Source: Bacillota bacterium
GTDB taxonomy: Bacteria > Bacillota > Clostridia > Lachnospirales > Lachnospiraceae
Reading direction: 5' to 3'
Assembly: GCA_023412855.1 (NCBI GenBank)
Contig: JAEZRJ010000029.1
Location: forward strand, 1-45,443
Length of the DNA stretch: 45,443 bases
Shown: positions 6,579-14,783 of the stretch, in pieces
How positions within the stretch are numbered: position 1 is the first letter of the stretch
Layout of the letters: every line of letters begins with the position of its first letter
Translations under genes and position numbers: made by a program
Notes under the pieces: model-generated
Seen by the model: only the letters and a program-made list of their open reading frames with translations
The model's database searches: none
What the model was told of the DNA's origin: nothing

Positions 6579-8633
6579 TCATTTTTTCTTATGAACATTT
6601 CTGATTGTTGCTTTCTTCTTCCCGTTTGTGATATCTGCATTTTTGCCATTCGAATTTTGAGCATTCGGATTTCTCGAATTCAAATTTTTAGCACTTGCCT
6701 TTTTTCCATTCGATTTTTTCCCATCCGTCGAACCTGAATTGCTGTTTTTTCCATACCCTTTGGAAGCGTTATCTTTTCGTCCATATGCGCCGCTCCCGCC
6801 GGTCTGTGAATATACCCTTCCTTTTCCCGGTACTGTCTGTCTCGGGCGAATCAGGCATTTCTTATCGAAGCCGATTAAATCCTCTCTTCCGGCAGAAAGT
6901 AGTGCTTCCCTTACAAGGTCGTAATTTTTCGGATTACGGTACTGAATCAAAGCCCTCTGCATCGCTTTCTCATGAGGATTTTTGCAAACATAAACGCTTT
7001 TCCCATCTCGTGGATCGATGCCCGTATAGTACATGACAGTGGAGACTGTGGATGGTGTGGGATAGAAATCCTGGACCTGCTCAGGCATATATCCCAAATC
7101 CCGTAAGTACTCTGCCAGTTCTATCGCTTCTTTCAGCGTGGAACCCGGATGGGAAGACATCAGATAGGGTACCAGAAACTGCTTCTTTCCCAGGCGCTCG
7201 TTTATCTTGTTGTATTTTTTTACAAAGCGTTCGTATACTGCGTTTTCCGGTTTTCCCATCTTGCTTAGGACAGCGTCGGAAATATGTTCCGGTGCCACCT
7301 TGAGCTGCCCGCTGACATGATGCTCTACCAATTCTGAAAAAAAGGAGTCGTCGCTATCCGCCAGCAAATAATCGAAACGGATACCGGAGCGTATAAATAC
7401 TTTTTTCATACCGGGAATTTTCCTTAGGTCTTGTAGCAGTCCCAAATAATCGCTGTGATCCACTGTAAGGTTTTTGCAGGGAGACGGAAATAAGCATTGC
7501 TTCGTCTTACATACGCCGTGTAAAAGCTGTTTCTCACAGGAGGGATGCCTGAAATTAGCGGTAGGCCCCCCTACATCATGGATGTATCCCTTGAAGTCGG
7601 GCTCCTTTGCAAGTACCTCCGCTTCCGCTACTATGGATTCATGGCTCCTCGCCTGCACTGTCCTTCCCTGATGAAAGGTGAGCGCACAGAAATTGCAGCC
7701 ACCGAAGCAGCCTCTATTACTGATCAGGGAGAACTTTATCTCAGCAATGGCAGGCACTCCTCCTTTTTCTTCATAAGACGGGTGATAGGTCCTTTGATAA
7801 GGCAAGTCATAAACGTAGTCCATCTCTTCCATAGTAAGAGGCTTCGCAGGAGGGTTCTGTACCACATATATGCCGTTGGGATATCCTTCTATTAAATATT
7901 TGCCCGTAAAGGGATCAGTATTTTCGTATTGGAGGGCGAAGCTGTCCGCATATTTGGTCTTGTCCGCTTTCATTTCTGCGTAGGAAGGAAGCACTATTCT
8001 ATCATAAACACCCGATATATCCTTTGTCTTGTATACCGTTCCCTGAATAAAGGTGATATCCTTTATATCGATTCCGCTGTTTAGAGCATCTGCAATTTCT
8101 ACAATGGAATGCTCTCCCATGCCGTAGGAAATCAAATCCGCCTGAGAATCCAATAGCACAGAGCGTTTAAAGCTATCTGTCCAGTAATCGTAATGGGCCA
8201 GTCTTCTTAAACTGGCTTCGATTCCGCCGATAATAATTGGAATCTCCTTGTATGTCCTGCGAATCAAGTTGCCGTATACTGCCGTAGCGTGATCAGGTCT
8301 TTTGTATGGCTCGCCGCCGGGAGTATAGGCGTCGTTCGGCCGATGCTTCTTAGATACGAAATAATGATTTACCATAGAATCCATGTTGCCGGCAGATATG
8401 AGAAAAGCCAGCCTCGGTTTTCCAAGTACCGCTATACTTTCATCATCCTTCCAGTCGGGTTGGGCTATGATTCCTACAGTATAGCCATTGGCTTCCAGAA
8501 TACGGCCGATAACAGCATGCCCGAAGGATGGATGGTCCACATAAGCGTCTCCCGTCACATAGACGAAATCTAACTGTTCAATGCCCCGTTCTATTAAATC
8601 TTCTTTTGATATTGGTAAAAATCCGTTGGTCAA
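6579..8633 (-). CDS. YgiQ-family radical SAM protein
   Basis: A 684-residue member of the YgiQ/UPF0313 radical SAM family. It has an N-terminal cobalamin-binding-like region (YVTGDAYVDHPSFGHAVIGRILEANG) and the radical SAM cluster motif CFGGCNFC (Cys 309, 313, 316). VAPEHISDAVLSKMGKP and the DFYPTPSTVSTVMYYTG block are family-typical. The reaction is unknown. The last 75 or so residues are a Gly/Asn/Lys/Ser-rich, probably disordered tail ending in HKKK. The start is TTG at 8633, supported by AGGAG seven bases upstream; the frame continues upstream into sequence without family similarity. It follows the HAD gene by 37 bases, likely co-transcribed. Confidence 0.88.
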   Translation of the reverse strand: MTNGFLPISKEDLIERGIEQLDFVYVTGDAYVDHPSFGHAVIGRILEANGYTVGIIAQPDWKDDESIAVLGKPRLAFLISAGNMDSMVNHYFVSKKHRPNDAYTPGGEPYKRPDHATAVYGNLIRRTYKEIPIIIGGIEASLRRLAHYDYWTDSFKRSVLLDSQADLISYGMGEHSIVEIADALNSGIDIKDITFIQGTVYKTKDISGVYDRIVLPSYAEMKADKTKYADSFALQYENTDPFTGKYLIEGYPNGIYVVQNPPAKPLTMEEMDYVYDLPYQRTYHPSYEEKGGVPAIAEIKFSLISNRGCFGGCNFCALTFHQGRTVQARSHESIVAEAEVLAKEPDFKGYIHDVGGPTANFRHPSCEKQLLHGVCKTKQCLFPSPCKNLTVDHSDYLGLLQDLRKIPGMKKVFIRSGIRFDYLLADSDDSFFSELVEHHVSGQLKVAPEHISDAVLSKMGKPENAVYERFVKKYNKINERLGKKQFLVPYLMSSHPGSTLKEAIELAEYLRDLGYMPEQVQDFYPTPSTVSTVMYYTGIDPRDGKSVYVCKNPHEKAMQRALIQYRNPKNYDLVREALLSAGREDLIGFDKKCLIRPRQTVPGKGRVYSQTGGSGAYGRKDNASKGYGKNSNSGSTDGKKSNGKKASAKNLNSRNPNAQNSNGKNADITNGKKKATIRNVHKKK

Positions 8634-8670
8634 ATTAGTTCTCCTATCCAAATAACTACTTGAAATCCCT

Positions 8671-9327
8671 TTAATAAAGGGAAGAAAAATCTGTAAAATC
8701 TTCGATATAATAATCAGCAAGTTCTTTCTTCTCTGTTCTTATTCCCTCGGAGTAGGCATCCTCTACGGCACATACTTTCATTCCCGCCGCTTTGCCTGCT
8801 AAGATTCCCGGAATGATGTCCTCGAATACGAGACAGCGGGAGGGATCCACTTTGAGCGCGTCCGCCACTGCCAGATAAATGTCAGGAGCAGGCTTTCCTT
8901 TTTCTACGTCACAGCCGGTCATAATACAGTCGAAGTAATGTTCCAACCCGTGTACAGCGGCTACGTTCATAACCAGTTCCCTGGAATTGCTGGTTGCGAT
9001 TCCCAATTTAATATCATTGGCTTTGCAATAGGCGAGAAAGGAATCCGCACCGTTTTTTAGAGGAACTTCATAGCTGTATTTGTTCCATGCCATTTCATTC
9101 CAGTCATCCTTTATCTTTTGAACCGGATCAGAAATTTGAAAACGCTCCTTAAAAAAATGCGCAGTCTCGCTGAAGCTCTTTCCTTCTATTTCATATTGCA
9201 GGTTATCAGGAAGCTCTATTCCGAACCTCCCCAAATACTCGATATCGATTTCTTCCCATATCCACATGGAATCCACTAAAGAACCGTCCAAATCGAAAAT
9301 AACCGCATCTATATCTTGTAACATCAT
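8671..9327 (-). CDS. HAD-superfamily hydrolase (phosphatase/phosphomutase-like)
   Basis: A 218-residue HAD subfamily IA protein. Motif I is DLDGSLVDS (nucleophile Asp12, acid/base Asp14), motif II is ATSNSR, the motif III Lys lies in EKGKPAPDIY, and motif IV is VFEDIIPGI. The cap between motifs I and II is the small helical type of beta-phosphoglucomutase-like phosphatases. Substrate unknown; a sugar phosphate is likely. The chosen ATG is 9327, with AAAGG ten bases upstream; an upstream in-frame extension to 9381 is basic and lacks similarity to the family. It probably heads a two-gene unit with ygiQ. Confidence 0.88.
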   Translation of the reverse strand: MMLQDIDAVIFDLDGSLVDSMWIWEEIDIEYLGRFGIELPDNLQYEIEGKSFSETAHFFKERFQISDPVQKIKDDWNEMAWNKYSYEVPLKNGADSFLAYCKANDIKLGIATSNSRELVMNVAAVHGLEHYFDCIMTGCDVEKGKPAPDIYLAVADALKVDPSRCLVFEDIIPGILAGKAAGMKVCAVEDAYSEGIRTEKKELADYYIEDFTDFSSLY

Positions 9328-9490
9328 AGTCTGTAAACCTTTCTTTTTCAGCCGTTCTCTTCTTTTCATATGCTTTCGCAAATAAGGCCGAATCCATCCA
9401 TTTATTCATCATAATATCATACCATATCTCAGGCAAATGCGCACGTGATACTTTTGCTGATCCAAGGGGGCGAAATAAGCCGGCAGCAAC

Positions 9491-9532
9491 AAAGCGGCGT
9501 ATGATTCGAAGAGGGACGCATCGCCGCTTTTT
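9491..9532 (+). other. Strong hairpin followed by U-run on the plus strand, no gene upstream
   Basis: AAAGCGGCG (9491-9499) pairs with CGCCGCTTT (9522-9530), extended by ATG/CAT across a one-base bulge, and is followed by TTTTTAT on plus. This has the form of an intrinsic terminator, yet no plus-strand gene precedes it. It could end an unannotated small RNA from the 9330-9490 interval, or be a repeat remnant. Confidence 0.45.
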
Positions 9533-9533
9533 A

Positions 9534-9561
9534 TGTAATAGGAGCTCTTTCCTATTACATA
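9534..9561. repeat. Near-perfect palindrome between HAD gene and cax
   Basis: ATGTAATAGGA and TCCTATTACAT form an 11-bp stem around a short GCTCTT loop. Neither strand has a U-run directly after it that would make it a classical terminator. The same TAATAGGAG/CTCCTATTA core is seen near 39697-39713 and, in altered form, in the 113-bp tandem repeat. Confidence 0.6.
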
Positions 9562-9588
9562 AAAAAAAAGGCGGGAAATTATCCCGCC
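9561..9588 (-). terminator. Intrinsic terminator of the Ca2+/H+ antiporter gene
   Basis: On the minus strand GGCGGGA and TCCCGCC form a 7-bp GC-rich stem around TAATT, followed by nine T. It lies about 35 bases after the antiporter stop codon. Confidence 0.92.
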
Positions 9589-9623
9589 CGAATTATTTAA
9601 ATCAGAAAAATATGCTTTATTAT

Positions 9624-10670
9624 TTACAGAATAAAGAATCCGACCGCTGCGATAATATAAACGGATATGAGCTTCAAGCCCTCCATCCAGTCGGTTCTTC
9701 CTGCCTTTACAATATGATTTACAATAAATACACTGGCCGCAAATAAGAAGATTTCTTCTATCTTAAAGATAATACTCATCGGCGTATCTGCTATGAAAAG
9801 GCTCATGATTACGGAAAGCGGAATTACGAACAAGACAATCTGCAAGCTGGAACCAACTGCAATTTCTATGGAAATATCCATCTTGTTCTTCAGTGCCATG
9901 ATAATCGCCGTGCTGTGCTCTGCCGCGTTACCTACGATAGGAATCAGGATAATTCCGACAAACATCTCGGAGATACCTACTGCCGCCGTCATCGGCTCGA
10001 TGCTGGCAACTAAGAGCTCGGATTCAACTGCTATTAAAATGGTGGCCACTGCAAGAATCGTGATACTTATCGGAAGGCTCCACTCTGCCTCTTCATCTTC
10101 TTCCATCCCTTCATACAAATCGTTCTGTCCTTTGAAGGAATATACAACACCTACTACATAAGTACAAAGCATGATAACACTCGTAATAATACTGAAATTC
10201 TCATACTTGGAAACAATGATATTCTCGGATAAATCCGACATAAAAACTGCAGGCATAGCAAGCGCTGCCACAGCAAAAAGAAGCATGGTTGCCGTAGAAC
10301 GGCCCACCTTCGCATCGTATTTCAATACCTTGTGCTTAAGGCCTCCCGCTAAGATACTGCAGCCCAAAACCAACAATATATTTCCCAATACGGAGCCTGC
10401 CAAAGTAGCCTTTACTACTTCATACATTCCCGCGCGAATGGAGAAAAAGCTGATGATAAGCTCCGTGGCGTTACCAAAAGTTGCATTCAGGAACCCGCCA
10501 GCCTTAGGGCCGGTATAAACTGCAATTGACTCGGTAGCATTTCCCAAATATCCCGCTAGAGGAATAATGGAAATACAAGTTAAAATGAACATAGCGGTTG
10601 CGCTCCAGTTCATAAAATATCCTATAAAGGACAACGGAACGCAGATTAATAAAAATCTTAGATACTTCAT
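9624..10670 (-). CDS. cax: Calcium/proton antiporter, CaCA superfamily (Cax type)
   Basis: A 348-residue integral membrane protein with about eleven hydrophobic segments that exports Ca2+ in exchange for H+. The two inverted alpha-repeats are clear: GNATESIAVY and FGNATELIIS in the first half, GNAAEHSTAI and GSSLQIVLFV in the second. The acidic loop NDLYEGMEEDEEAEW near the middle is typical of the cytosolic linker. The length fits bacterial Cax proteins. The start at 10670 follows GAGG nine bases upstream. It is monocistronic, with its own promoter (10773-10801) and terminator (9561-9588). I looked for a yybP-ykoY-type manganese riboswitch in the leader and saw none. Confidence 0.93.
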   Translation of the reverse strand: MKYLRFLLICVPLSFIGYFMNWSATAMFILTCISIIPLAGYLGNATESIAVYTGPKAGGFLNATFGNATELIISFFSIRAGMYEVVKATLAGSVLGNILLVLGCSILAGGLKHKVLKYDAKVGRSTATMLLFAVAALAMPAVFMSDLSENIIVSKYENFSIITSVIMLCTYVVGVVYSFKGQNDLYEGMEEDEEAEWSLPISITILAVATILIAVESELLVASIEPMTAAVGISEMFVGIILIPIVGNAAEHSTAIIMALKNKMDISIEIAVGSSLQIVLFVIPLSVIMSLFIADTPMSIIFKIEEIFLFAASVFIVNHIVKAGRTDWMEGLKLISVYIIAAVGFFIL

Positions 10671-10772
10671 ACTTTTCGACCTCGCCTTACCTATATTTTT
10701 TTAAAACTGTAATGAAATAGTGCAATAACCGGTAAGGAAAAGATCATCCTTATCTCATTGCCAACGCGATAA

Positions 10773-10801
10773 ATTATAACCTCGAAAAGGAATAAAATCA
10801 A
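10773..10801 (-). promoter_or_regulatory. cax promoter
   Basis: On the minus strand TTGATT, 17 bases, then TATAAT. The resulting leader of about 100 bases includes GATAAGGATGATC but no riboswitch I recognise. Confidence 0.75.
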
Positions 10802-11017
10802 CAAAATAAATTAAAATTAGCAACTTTTTAACATTAATTTTGTCTATTCTACCTTTTCCGATATCCAGGCACATTTGTAAACCGTATAAATACATGATTT
10901 ATCTATCTTTTTTAACATCCCATTTGTAAGATATGTGTAATTGATACAAATGATATCCTATTGTATATCCTGTCCGACAAAGTTTTCTCATAATATTAAG
11001 AGATGTTTTCTATGGCG
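10802..11017. other. AT-rich intergenic sequence without a gene
   Basis: This is part of a 424-base gap between cax and the Fur-family gene. It holds an inverted repeat CATTTGT (10921-10927) and ACAAATG (10946-10952) with an 18-base spacer and many short AT-rich stretches. No ORF of plausible coding character and no RNA family was recognised. Confidence 0.5.
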
Positions 11018-11069
11018 GAGCAAAAGTGTGCTTCGAATACTCTCTCTCGGCCAAACGCTTCGGCAGAAC
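11018..11069 (+). repeat. Diverged single copy of the 113-bp-repeat family
   Basis: GAGCAAAAGTGTGCTTCG followed by a CT-rich spacer and CGCTTCGGCAGAAC resembles the first half of the tandem unit at 29457-29748 (GAACAAAAGTGTGCTTC ... ACTTCGGCAGCAC). The similarity is partial, by eye about 70 percent. Confidence 0.5.
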
Positions 11070-11078
11070 CGCTTACAT

Positions 11079-11105
11079 AAAAAAACGGAATGAATCAACA
11101 TTCCG
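11079..11105 (-). terminator. Terminator of the feo operon
   Basis: On the minus strand CGGAAT-GTTGATTC-ATTCCG is followed by seven T. The first arm overlaps the last codons of the Fur-family gene, so the operon ends immediately after it. Confidence 0.88.
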
Positions 11106-11583
11106 CTTTTTCGCATTCACAAGGCTTTATCGTAATAGATTTAATTTTCTGGTTCGTCATATAGCCGCAGATACTAAGTCCAGCCTGAATGACCGAGTTC
11201 CATTTCTTCGCCGAAAGATGGTAGGTCGTATCGTCCTCTAACACCACCACGCACGCATCTTCCATGACGCAATGCTCCGAATACGACACCTTATACATAT
11301 TTTTCCGGCTGATCGCTCCAATTTCTTCCAAGACATTCACCATCCTGTAAACGGTAGCAGTGCCTATCTGGTTATCAATTTTTACCGCCTTATAGAAAAT
11401 ATCCTTGCAGCTGGAGCACTCATTCTCCAAAATAATATCGATTAAAGTAAGCCGTTGCTTCGTAATTCTGCACCCTCGCTCCCGCAGGCTGTCTATGATC
11501 ATCTCACGCTGCATCCGCGTCCTATGATAGCTTCTGGAATCGGGGATTTTTCTCTTTTCAGGATTGTTTCTGTCAACTGTCAC
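11095..11583 (-). CDS. Fur-family transcriptional regulator
   Basis: A 162-residue protein with the Fur winged helix: residues about 35-90 contain RGCRITKQRLTLIDIILENECSSCKDIFYKA and IGTATVYRMVNVLEEIGAI, the DNA-recognition helix region. The metal half is diverged: the usual His-rich HHHxHxxC motif is replaced by EHCVMEDACVVVLEDD. Cysteines remain at CSSC and in the C-terminal CECEKAEC, so metal sensing may differ from classical Fur. The start is GTG at 11583 with GGAGG seven bases upstream. As last gene of the feo operon it probably gives feedback control, an inference from context. A Fur-box-like sequence is present at 14589-14607. Confidence 0.88.
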   Translation of the reverse strand: MTVDRNNPEKRKIPDSRSYHRTRMQREMIIDSLRERGCRITKQRLTLIDIILENECSSCKDIFYKAVKIDNQIGTATVYRMVNVLEEIGAISRKNMYKVSYSEHCVMEDACVVVLEDDTTYHLSAKKWNSVIQAGLSICGYMTNQKIKSITIKPCECEKAEC

Positions 11584-11600
11584 TTACGTACCTCCATCCC

Positions 11601-11741
11601 CTACTGCCCGCAATGGCCTCCGCAATGTTTGCAGTCTCCGCCGCATTGTATTGATTTGCCGTTCTTTTTATCGCGTATCATGCTTCCTATAGCGACTGCC
11701 GCCAAACAAAGCACAATACCGCCGACAATAATTGTTCCCAT
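11601..11741 (-). CDS. FeoB-associated Cys-rich membrane protein
   Basis: A 46-residue peptide with one N-terminal transmembrane helix (residues 3-21) and a cysteine-rich tail, CGGDCKHCGGHCG, a potential metal-binding site. This matches the small FeoB-associated family found downstream of feoB in Bacillota, proposed to act with FeoB in Fe2+ uptake; its exact function is unknown. The start at 11741 follows AAAGGAAGTG. A longer reading from 11783 lacks a ribosome-binding site and would spoil the short signal-anchor form. It lies between feoB and the Fur-family gene, with 17 bases to the latter. Confidence 0.88.
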   Translation of the reverse strand: MGTIIVGGIVLCLAAVAIGSMIRDKKNGKSIQCGGDCKHCGGHCGQ

Positions 11742-11807
11742 ATATCGAACACTTCCTTTCTGTACAATCTGAACCCAAAACACAGGTACAAATTTTGTAA
11801 ATAGGTT

Positions 11808-13991
11808 TTATTTTGCCCGAACTAAGTTCTTCGTATCCAGCTTCAAGGAACTGCTCTCCTTATATGGTCTGAACATCAGATAAATAAACCCTATGAAGAA
11901 CAGTAAAGCAACAACTGTTAATATACCGAAAGAACCGGTGGTAAAAAGCATACCAAACTGGTAAACGCACATGGATACTACATACGCCAGGGAAGTCTGA
12001 TATCCGATGGCGAACCAGAACCATTTCGCATTGTTCATCTCTCTCTTGATCGCACCCATAGCTGCGAAGCAAGGTGCGCACAGAAGATTGAATACAAGGA
12101 AGGAATATGCGGCTAATGCTGTCATACTTCCCGCCAAGGTACCCCAAATTTCCGTACCATCTTCTGCTACTTCGGCAAAACCGAACAGAATACCGAAGGT
12201 TCCTACTACGTTTTCCTTAGCCACCAGACCTGTGATCGCTGCAACAGCAGATTTCCAGTCACCCCATCCGAGAGGAATGAATATCCAGCTGATAAGACTT
12301 CCGATGTTTGCAAGGATACTGTGGTCTATTTCCAAATCCTCAAGCATTCTAAATTGTCCGTCTACCCAGCCAAAGAAAGTGGTAAACCATACTACGATGG
12401 TAGATAAAAGTATGATCGTTCCCGCCTTTTTGATAAAGGACCAGCCTCTCTCCCACATACTTCTGAGCACATTTCCTACCGTAGGCATATGATAAGCAGG
12501 AAGCTCCATAACGAAGGGGGCGGGATCCCCTGCGAACATTTTAGTTTTCTTAAGGATGATACCGGAGCAGATAATCGCAGCAATACCCACAAAGTAAGCG
12601 CTGGGAGCCACCCACCATGCACCGCCGAACAAAGCGCCTGCAATCAAGGCGATAATAGGAAGCTTCGCACCGCAGGGAATGAAGGTCGTAGTCATTATAG
12701 TCATTTTTCTGTCACGGTCGTTTTCTATCGTGCGGGATGCCATAACTCCCGGAACACCACAGCCGGTTCCGATGAGCATAGGTATAAAGGACTTACCGGA
12801 GAGACCGAATTTGCGGAAAATTCTATCCATGATAAAAGCAACTCGTGCCATATATCCGCAAGCCTCCAAAAAGGCAAGGAAGATAAACAGTACTAACATC
12901 TGAGGTACAAAGCCGAGTACCGCACCTACACCGGCTACAATTCCGTCTAAGATCAATCCTTGAAGCCAATCCGCACAGCCTATCGCTGTTAATGCGGAAT
13001 CGAGCAACACAGGAATTCCCGGGATGTCGAGACCGAATAGGCTCCAGCCTTCGCCGAATAATCCGTCATTCGCCCAATCAGTAGCCCATGTTCCTACCGT
13101 AGTAACGGACACATAATAAACAATGAACATTACTATTGCAAAAATAGGCAAGGCAAATATACGATTTGTTACAATCCTGTCAATTTTATCAGAAATTGTC
13201 AAGCTGTCCTTTCTGCCCTTCGTATAGCACTCCCCGATAATGGAGGAAATATAGACATATCTTTCATTGGTAATGATGCTCTCTGTATCGTCGTCAAGTA
13301 ATTTTTCTATTTGCTCGATTTCCTTCGATATGTCAGGCACAAGTTTCATCTGACTCTGTATTTTATCATCTTTTTCCAATAGCTTAATAGCAAAGAAGCG
13401 CTTCTGTTCTTTCGCAATATCGCTTCCCAGCTTCTGCTCTACAACATCCAGAACACTTTCTACCTCCGGTGCAAATTTATGTACGGGTATGGCAATGTTT
13501 TTCTGGTTTGCGAGTGTTACCGCCTTTTGAGCTGCTTTTTCGATGCCGGTTCCCTTTAATGCGGAAATCTCTACGACCTCACAGCCCAGCTTCTTGCTCA
13601 GCCTGTCTATATGTATTCTATCGCCATTTTTCTCCACGATGTCCATCATATTTACGGCCATGATTACGGGAATGCCAAGTTCCATAAGCTGTGTGGACAA
13701 ATATAGGTTTCTTTCAATATTAGTTCCGTCTACGATATTGAGAATTGCATCCGGTCTTTCCCCGATCAGATAATTTCTGGCAACTACTTCTTCCAAAGTA
13801 TAGGGAGAAAGGGAATAGATGCCGGGAAGGTCCATAATAATAACATCTTTATGCCCTTTCAGCTTTCCTTCCTTTTTCTCTACCGTAACGCCCGGCCAGT
13901 TTCCTACAAATTGATTGGAACCGGTCAGCGCATTAAATAATGTGGTCTTACCGCAGTTCGGATTACCTGCTAACGCAATCTTAATAGACAT
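11808..13991 (-). CDS. feoB: Ferrous iron transport GTPase FeoB
   Basis: FeoB imports Fe2+ across the cytoplasmic membrane. The 727-residue product has an N-terminal G domain: G1 GNPNCGKT (residues 9-16), the GVTVEKKEG switch, G3 DLPG and G4 NMMD. It is followed by a helical GDI domain (about 170-270) and a membrane domain with two Gate regions, including GTGCGVPGVMASRTI with its conserved Cys and GLVAKENVVGTFG. Length is within the usual range. The start at 13991 follows GAGGAAGAAT. It is third in the operon after two FeoA-domain genes; 91 bases separate it from feoA, a gap containing a TTAGT-TGTC-ACTAA palindrome. Confidence 0.97.
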   Translation of the reverse strand: MSIKIALAGNPNCGKTTLFNALTGSNQFVGNWPGVTVEKKEGKLKGHKDVIIMDLPGIYSLSPYTLEEVVARNYLIGERPDAILNIVDGTNIERNLYLSTQLMELGIPVIMAVNMMDIVEKNGDRIHIDRLSKKLGCEVVEISALKGTGIEKAAQKAVTLANQKNIAIPVHKFAPEVESVLDVVEQKLGSDIAKEQKRFFAIKLLEKDDKIQSQMKLVPDISKEIEQIEKLLDDDTESIITNERYVYISSIIGECYTKGRKDSLTISDKIDRIVTNRIFALPIFAIVMFIVYYVSVTTVGTWATDWANDGLFGEGWSLFGLDIPGIPVLLDSALTAIGCADWLQGLILDGIVAGVGAVLGFVPQMLVLFIFLAFLEACGYMARVAFIMDRIFRKFGLSGKSFIPMLIGTGCGVPGVMASRTIENDRDRKMTIMTTTFIPCGAKLPIIALIAGALFGGAWWVAPSAYFVGIAAIICSGIILKKTKMFAGDPAPFVMELPAYHMPTVGNVLRSMWERGWSFIKKAGTIILLSTIVVWFTTFFGWVDGQFRMLEDLEIDHSILANIGSLISWIFIPLGWGDWKSAVAAITGLVAKENVVGTFGILFGFAEVAEDGTEIWGTLAGSMTALAAYSFLVFNLLCAPCFAAMGAIKREMNNAKWFWFAIGYQTSLAYVVSMCVYQFGMLFTTGSFGILTVVALLFFIGFIYLMFRPYKESSSLKLDTKNLVRAK

Positions 13992-14053
13992 ATTCTTCCT
14001 CTTTCTGCTTTACAGCAAATCATTTTCGTTCCGTTTGATATTTCTACCTTTCA

Positions 14054-14067
14054 TTAGTTGTCACTAA
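14054..14067. promoter_or_regulatory. Palindrome TTAGT-N4-ACTAA in the feoA-feoB gap
   Basis: A 5-bp inverted repeat with TTAG/CTAA halves resembling DtxR-type sites, about 63 bases upstream of feoB. Could be a secondary operator or chance. Confidence 0.35.
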
Positions 14068-14082
14068 CTTATGAGTAAAAAA

Positions 14083-14304
14083 TTATTCCACCGAAATCAT
14101 TTCGGCATCAGCCTTACGCAAGGACAACTCATAACCTCTCACCATAACCTCTATCGGATCTCCAAGAGGAGCCACCTTTCTTACGAAAACATCCACGCCT
14201 TTCGTAATCCCCATATCCATGATACGCCTCTTTACCGGACCTTCTCCTGTCAGCTTCGTTACCTTTACCGTTTCGCCGCACGAAACATCTTTTAATGTCT
14301 TCAT
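14083..14304 (-). CDS. feoA: FeoA-domain protein
   Basis: A 73-residue SH3-like FeoA protein, a cytoplasmic partner of FeoB needed for Fe2+ transport. Visible are GETVKVTKLTGEGPVKRRIMDMGITKG and APLGDPIEVMVRGYELSLRKADAEMI, the typical FeoA sequence. ATG 14304 with AAGGAG five or six bases upstream is preferred to the longer reading from 14322. It is second in the operon, 34 bases after the first FeoA-domain gene. Confidence 0.93.
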   Translation of the reverse strand: MKTLKDVSCGETVKVTKLTGEGPVKRRIMDMGITKGVDVFVRKVAPLGDPIEVMVRGYELSLRKADAEMISVE

Positions 14305-14338
14305 TATTTCTCCTTCTCTCATTCTATAATTACAATTC

Positions 14339-14551
14339 TTAATTCACCATTATTTTAATCGCCATATCTTTACCGATAGCAACTCTGGAATCCTTAACGT
14401 TGACAATCATATTGCCGCCGATTTCAGATACTACGGTCACTATGCCGCCTGTTACAAAGCCGAGGTTTTCTAAAAATCTCCGAGTTTCTTCCTTGCCGCC
14501 GATTTTACGTATTACATTAGGTTCTCCTGCCTTTACCATTGTTAAGGGCAT
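14339..14551 (-). CDS. FeoA-domain protein, first gene of the feo operon
   Basis: A 70-residue FeoA-like protein distinct from the next one: MPLTMVKAGEPNVIRKIGG, then RRFLENLGFVTGGIVTVVSEIGGNMIVNVKDSRVAIG. The SH3-like layout is kept but the sequence is clearly diverged, so the two are paralogues and not a recent duplication. Tandem FeoA proteins ahead of FeoB are common in Clostridia. The start at 14551 follows AAGGATGAGCG. The operon promoter lies 71 bases upstream. Confidence 0.9.
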   Translation of the reverse strand: MPLTMVKAGEPNVIRKIGGKEETRRFLENLGFVTGGIVTVVSEIGGNMIVNVKDSRVAIGKDMAIKIMVN

Positions 14552-14588
14552 CGCTCATCCTTCTTTCTCGTTGTATTTTAAGTGATTT

Positions 14589-14607
14589 TGATAATTATTT
14601 TCATTAC
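14589..14607 (-). promoter_or_regulatory. Fur-box-like sequence in the feo leader
   Basis: GATAATTATTTTCATTACG matches the classical 19-bp Fur consensus at about 14 of 19 positions. It lies just downstream of the feo -10 element, where a bound repressor would block transcription. The Fur-family gene at the end of the operon is a candidate ligand. Confidence 0.5.
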
Positions 14608-14617
14608 GTTCTTTCAT

Positions 14618-14635
14618 AGTTAGTATATTCTAACT
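14618..14635. promoter_or_regulatory. DtxR-like palindrome over the feo -10 element
   Basis: AGTTAG-TATATT-CTAACT is a perfect 6-bp inverted repeat with a 6-base spacer, containing the TTAG/CTAA halves of DtxR/IdeR-type operators. It covers the feo -10 box, and a DtxR-family gene starts 150 bases away in the opposite direction. Confidence 0.6.
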
Positions 14636-14650
14636 TAAAACGGTTGTCAA
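14622..14650 (-). promoter_or_regulatory. feo operon promoter
   Basis: On minus, TTGACA and TATACT are separated by exactly 17 bases, followed by a leader of about 65 bases to the first FeoA gene. Confidence 0.88.
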
Positions 14651-14675
14651 GATTTTTATATGCACTTTTTATAAT

Positions 14676-14704
14676 TTGCCGTTTTTAGTGACATATGCTA
14701 TACT
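14676..14704 (+). promoter_or_regulatory. Promoter of the DtxR-family gene
   Basis: On plus, TTGCCG, 17 bases, TATACT. The -10 region is flanked by TTAGT (14685-14689 area) and ACTAA half-sites, which could allow autoregulation. Confidence 0.55.
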
Positions 14705-14783
14705 AATAACAATCTGGCAGAAAACTTCGAGTTCTTATTTTCATCTTATTTCATTAAATTTTGTCAAAATTGAGGTAAAAATT

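Noticed and set aside
10671..10772. yybP-ykoY manganese riboswitch before the antiporter gene
   Set aside because: The conserved loop sequences were not found in the leader.
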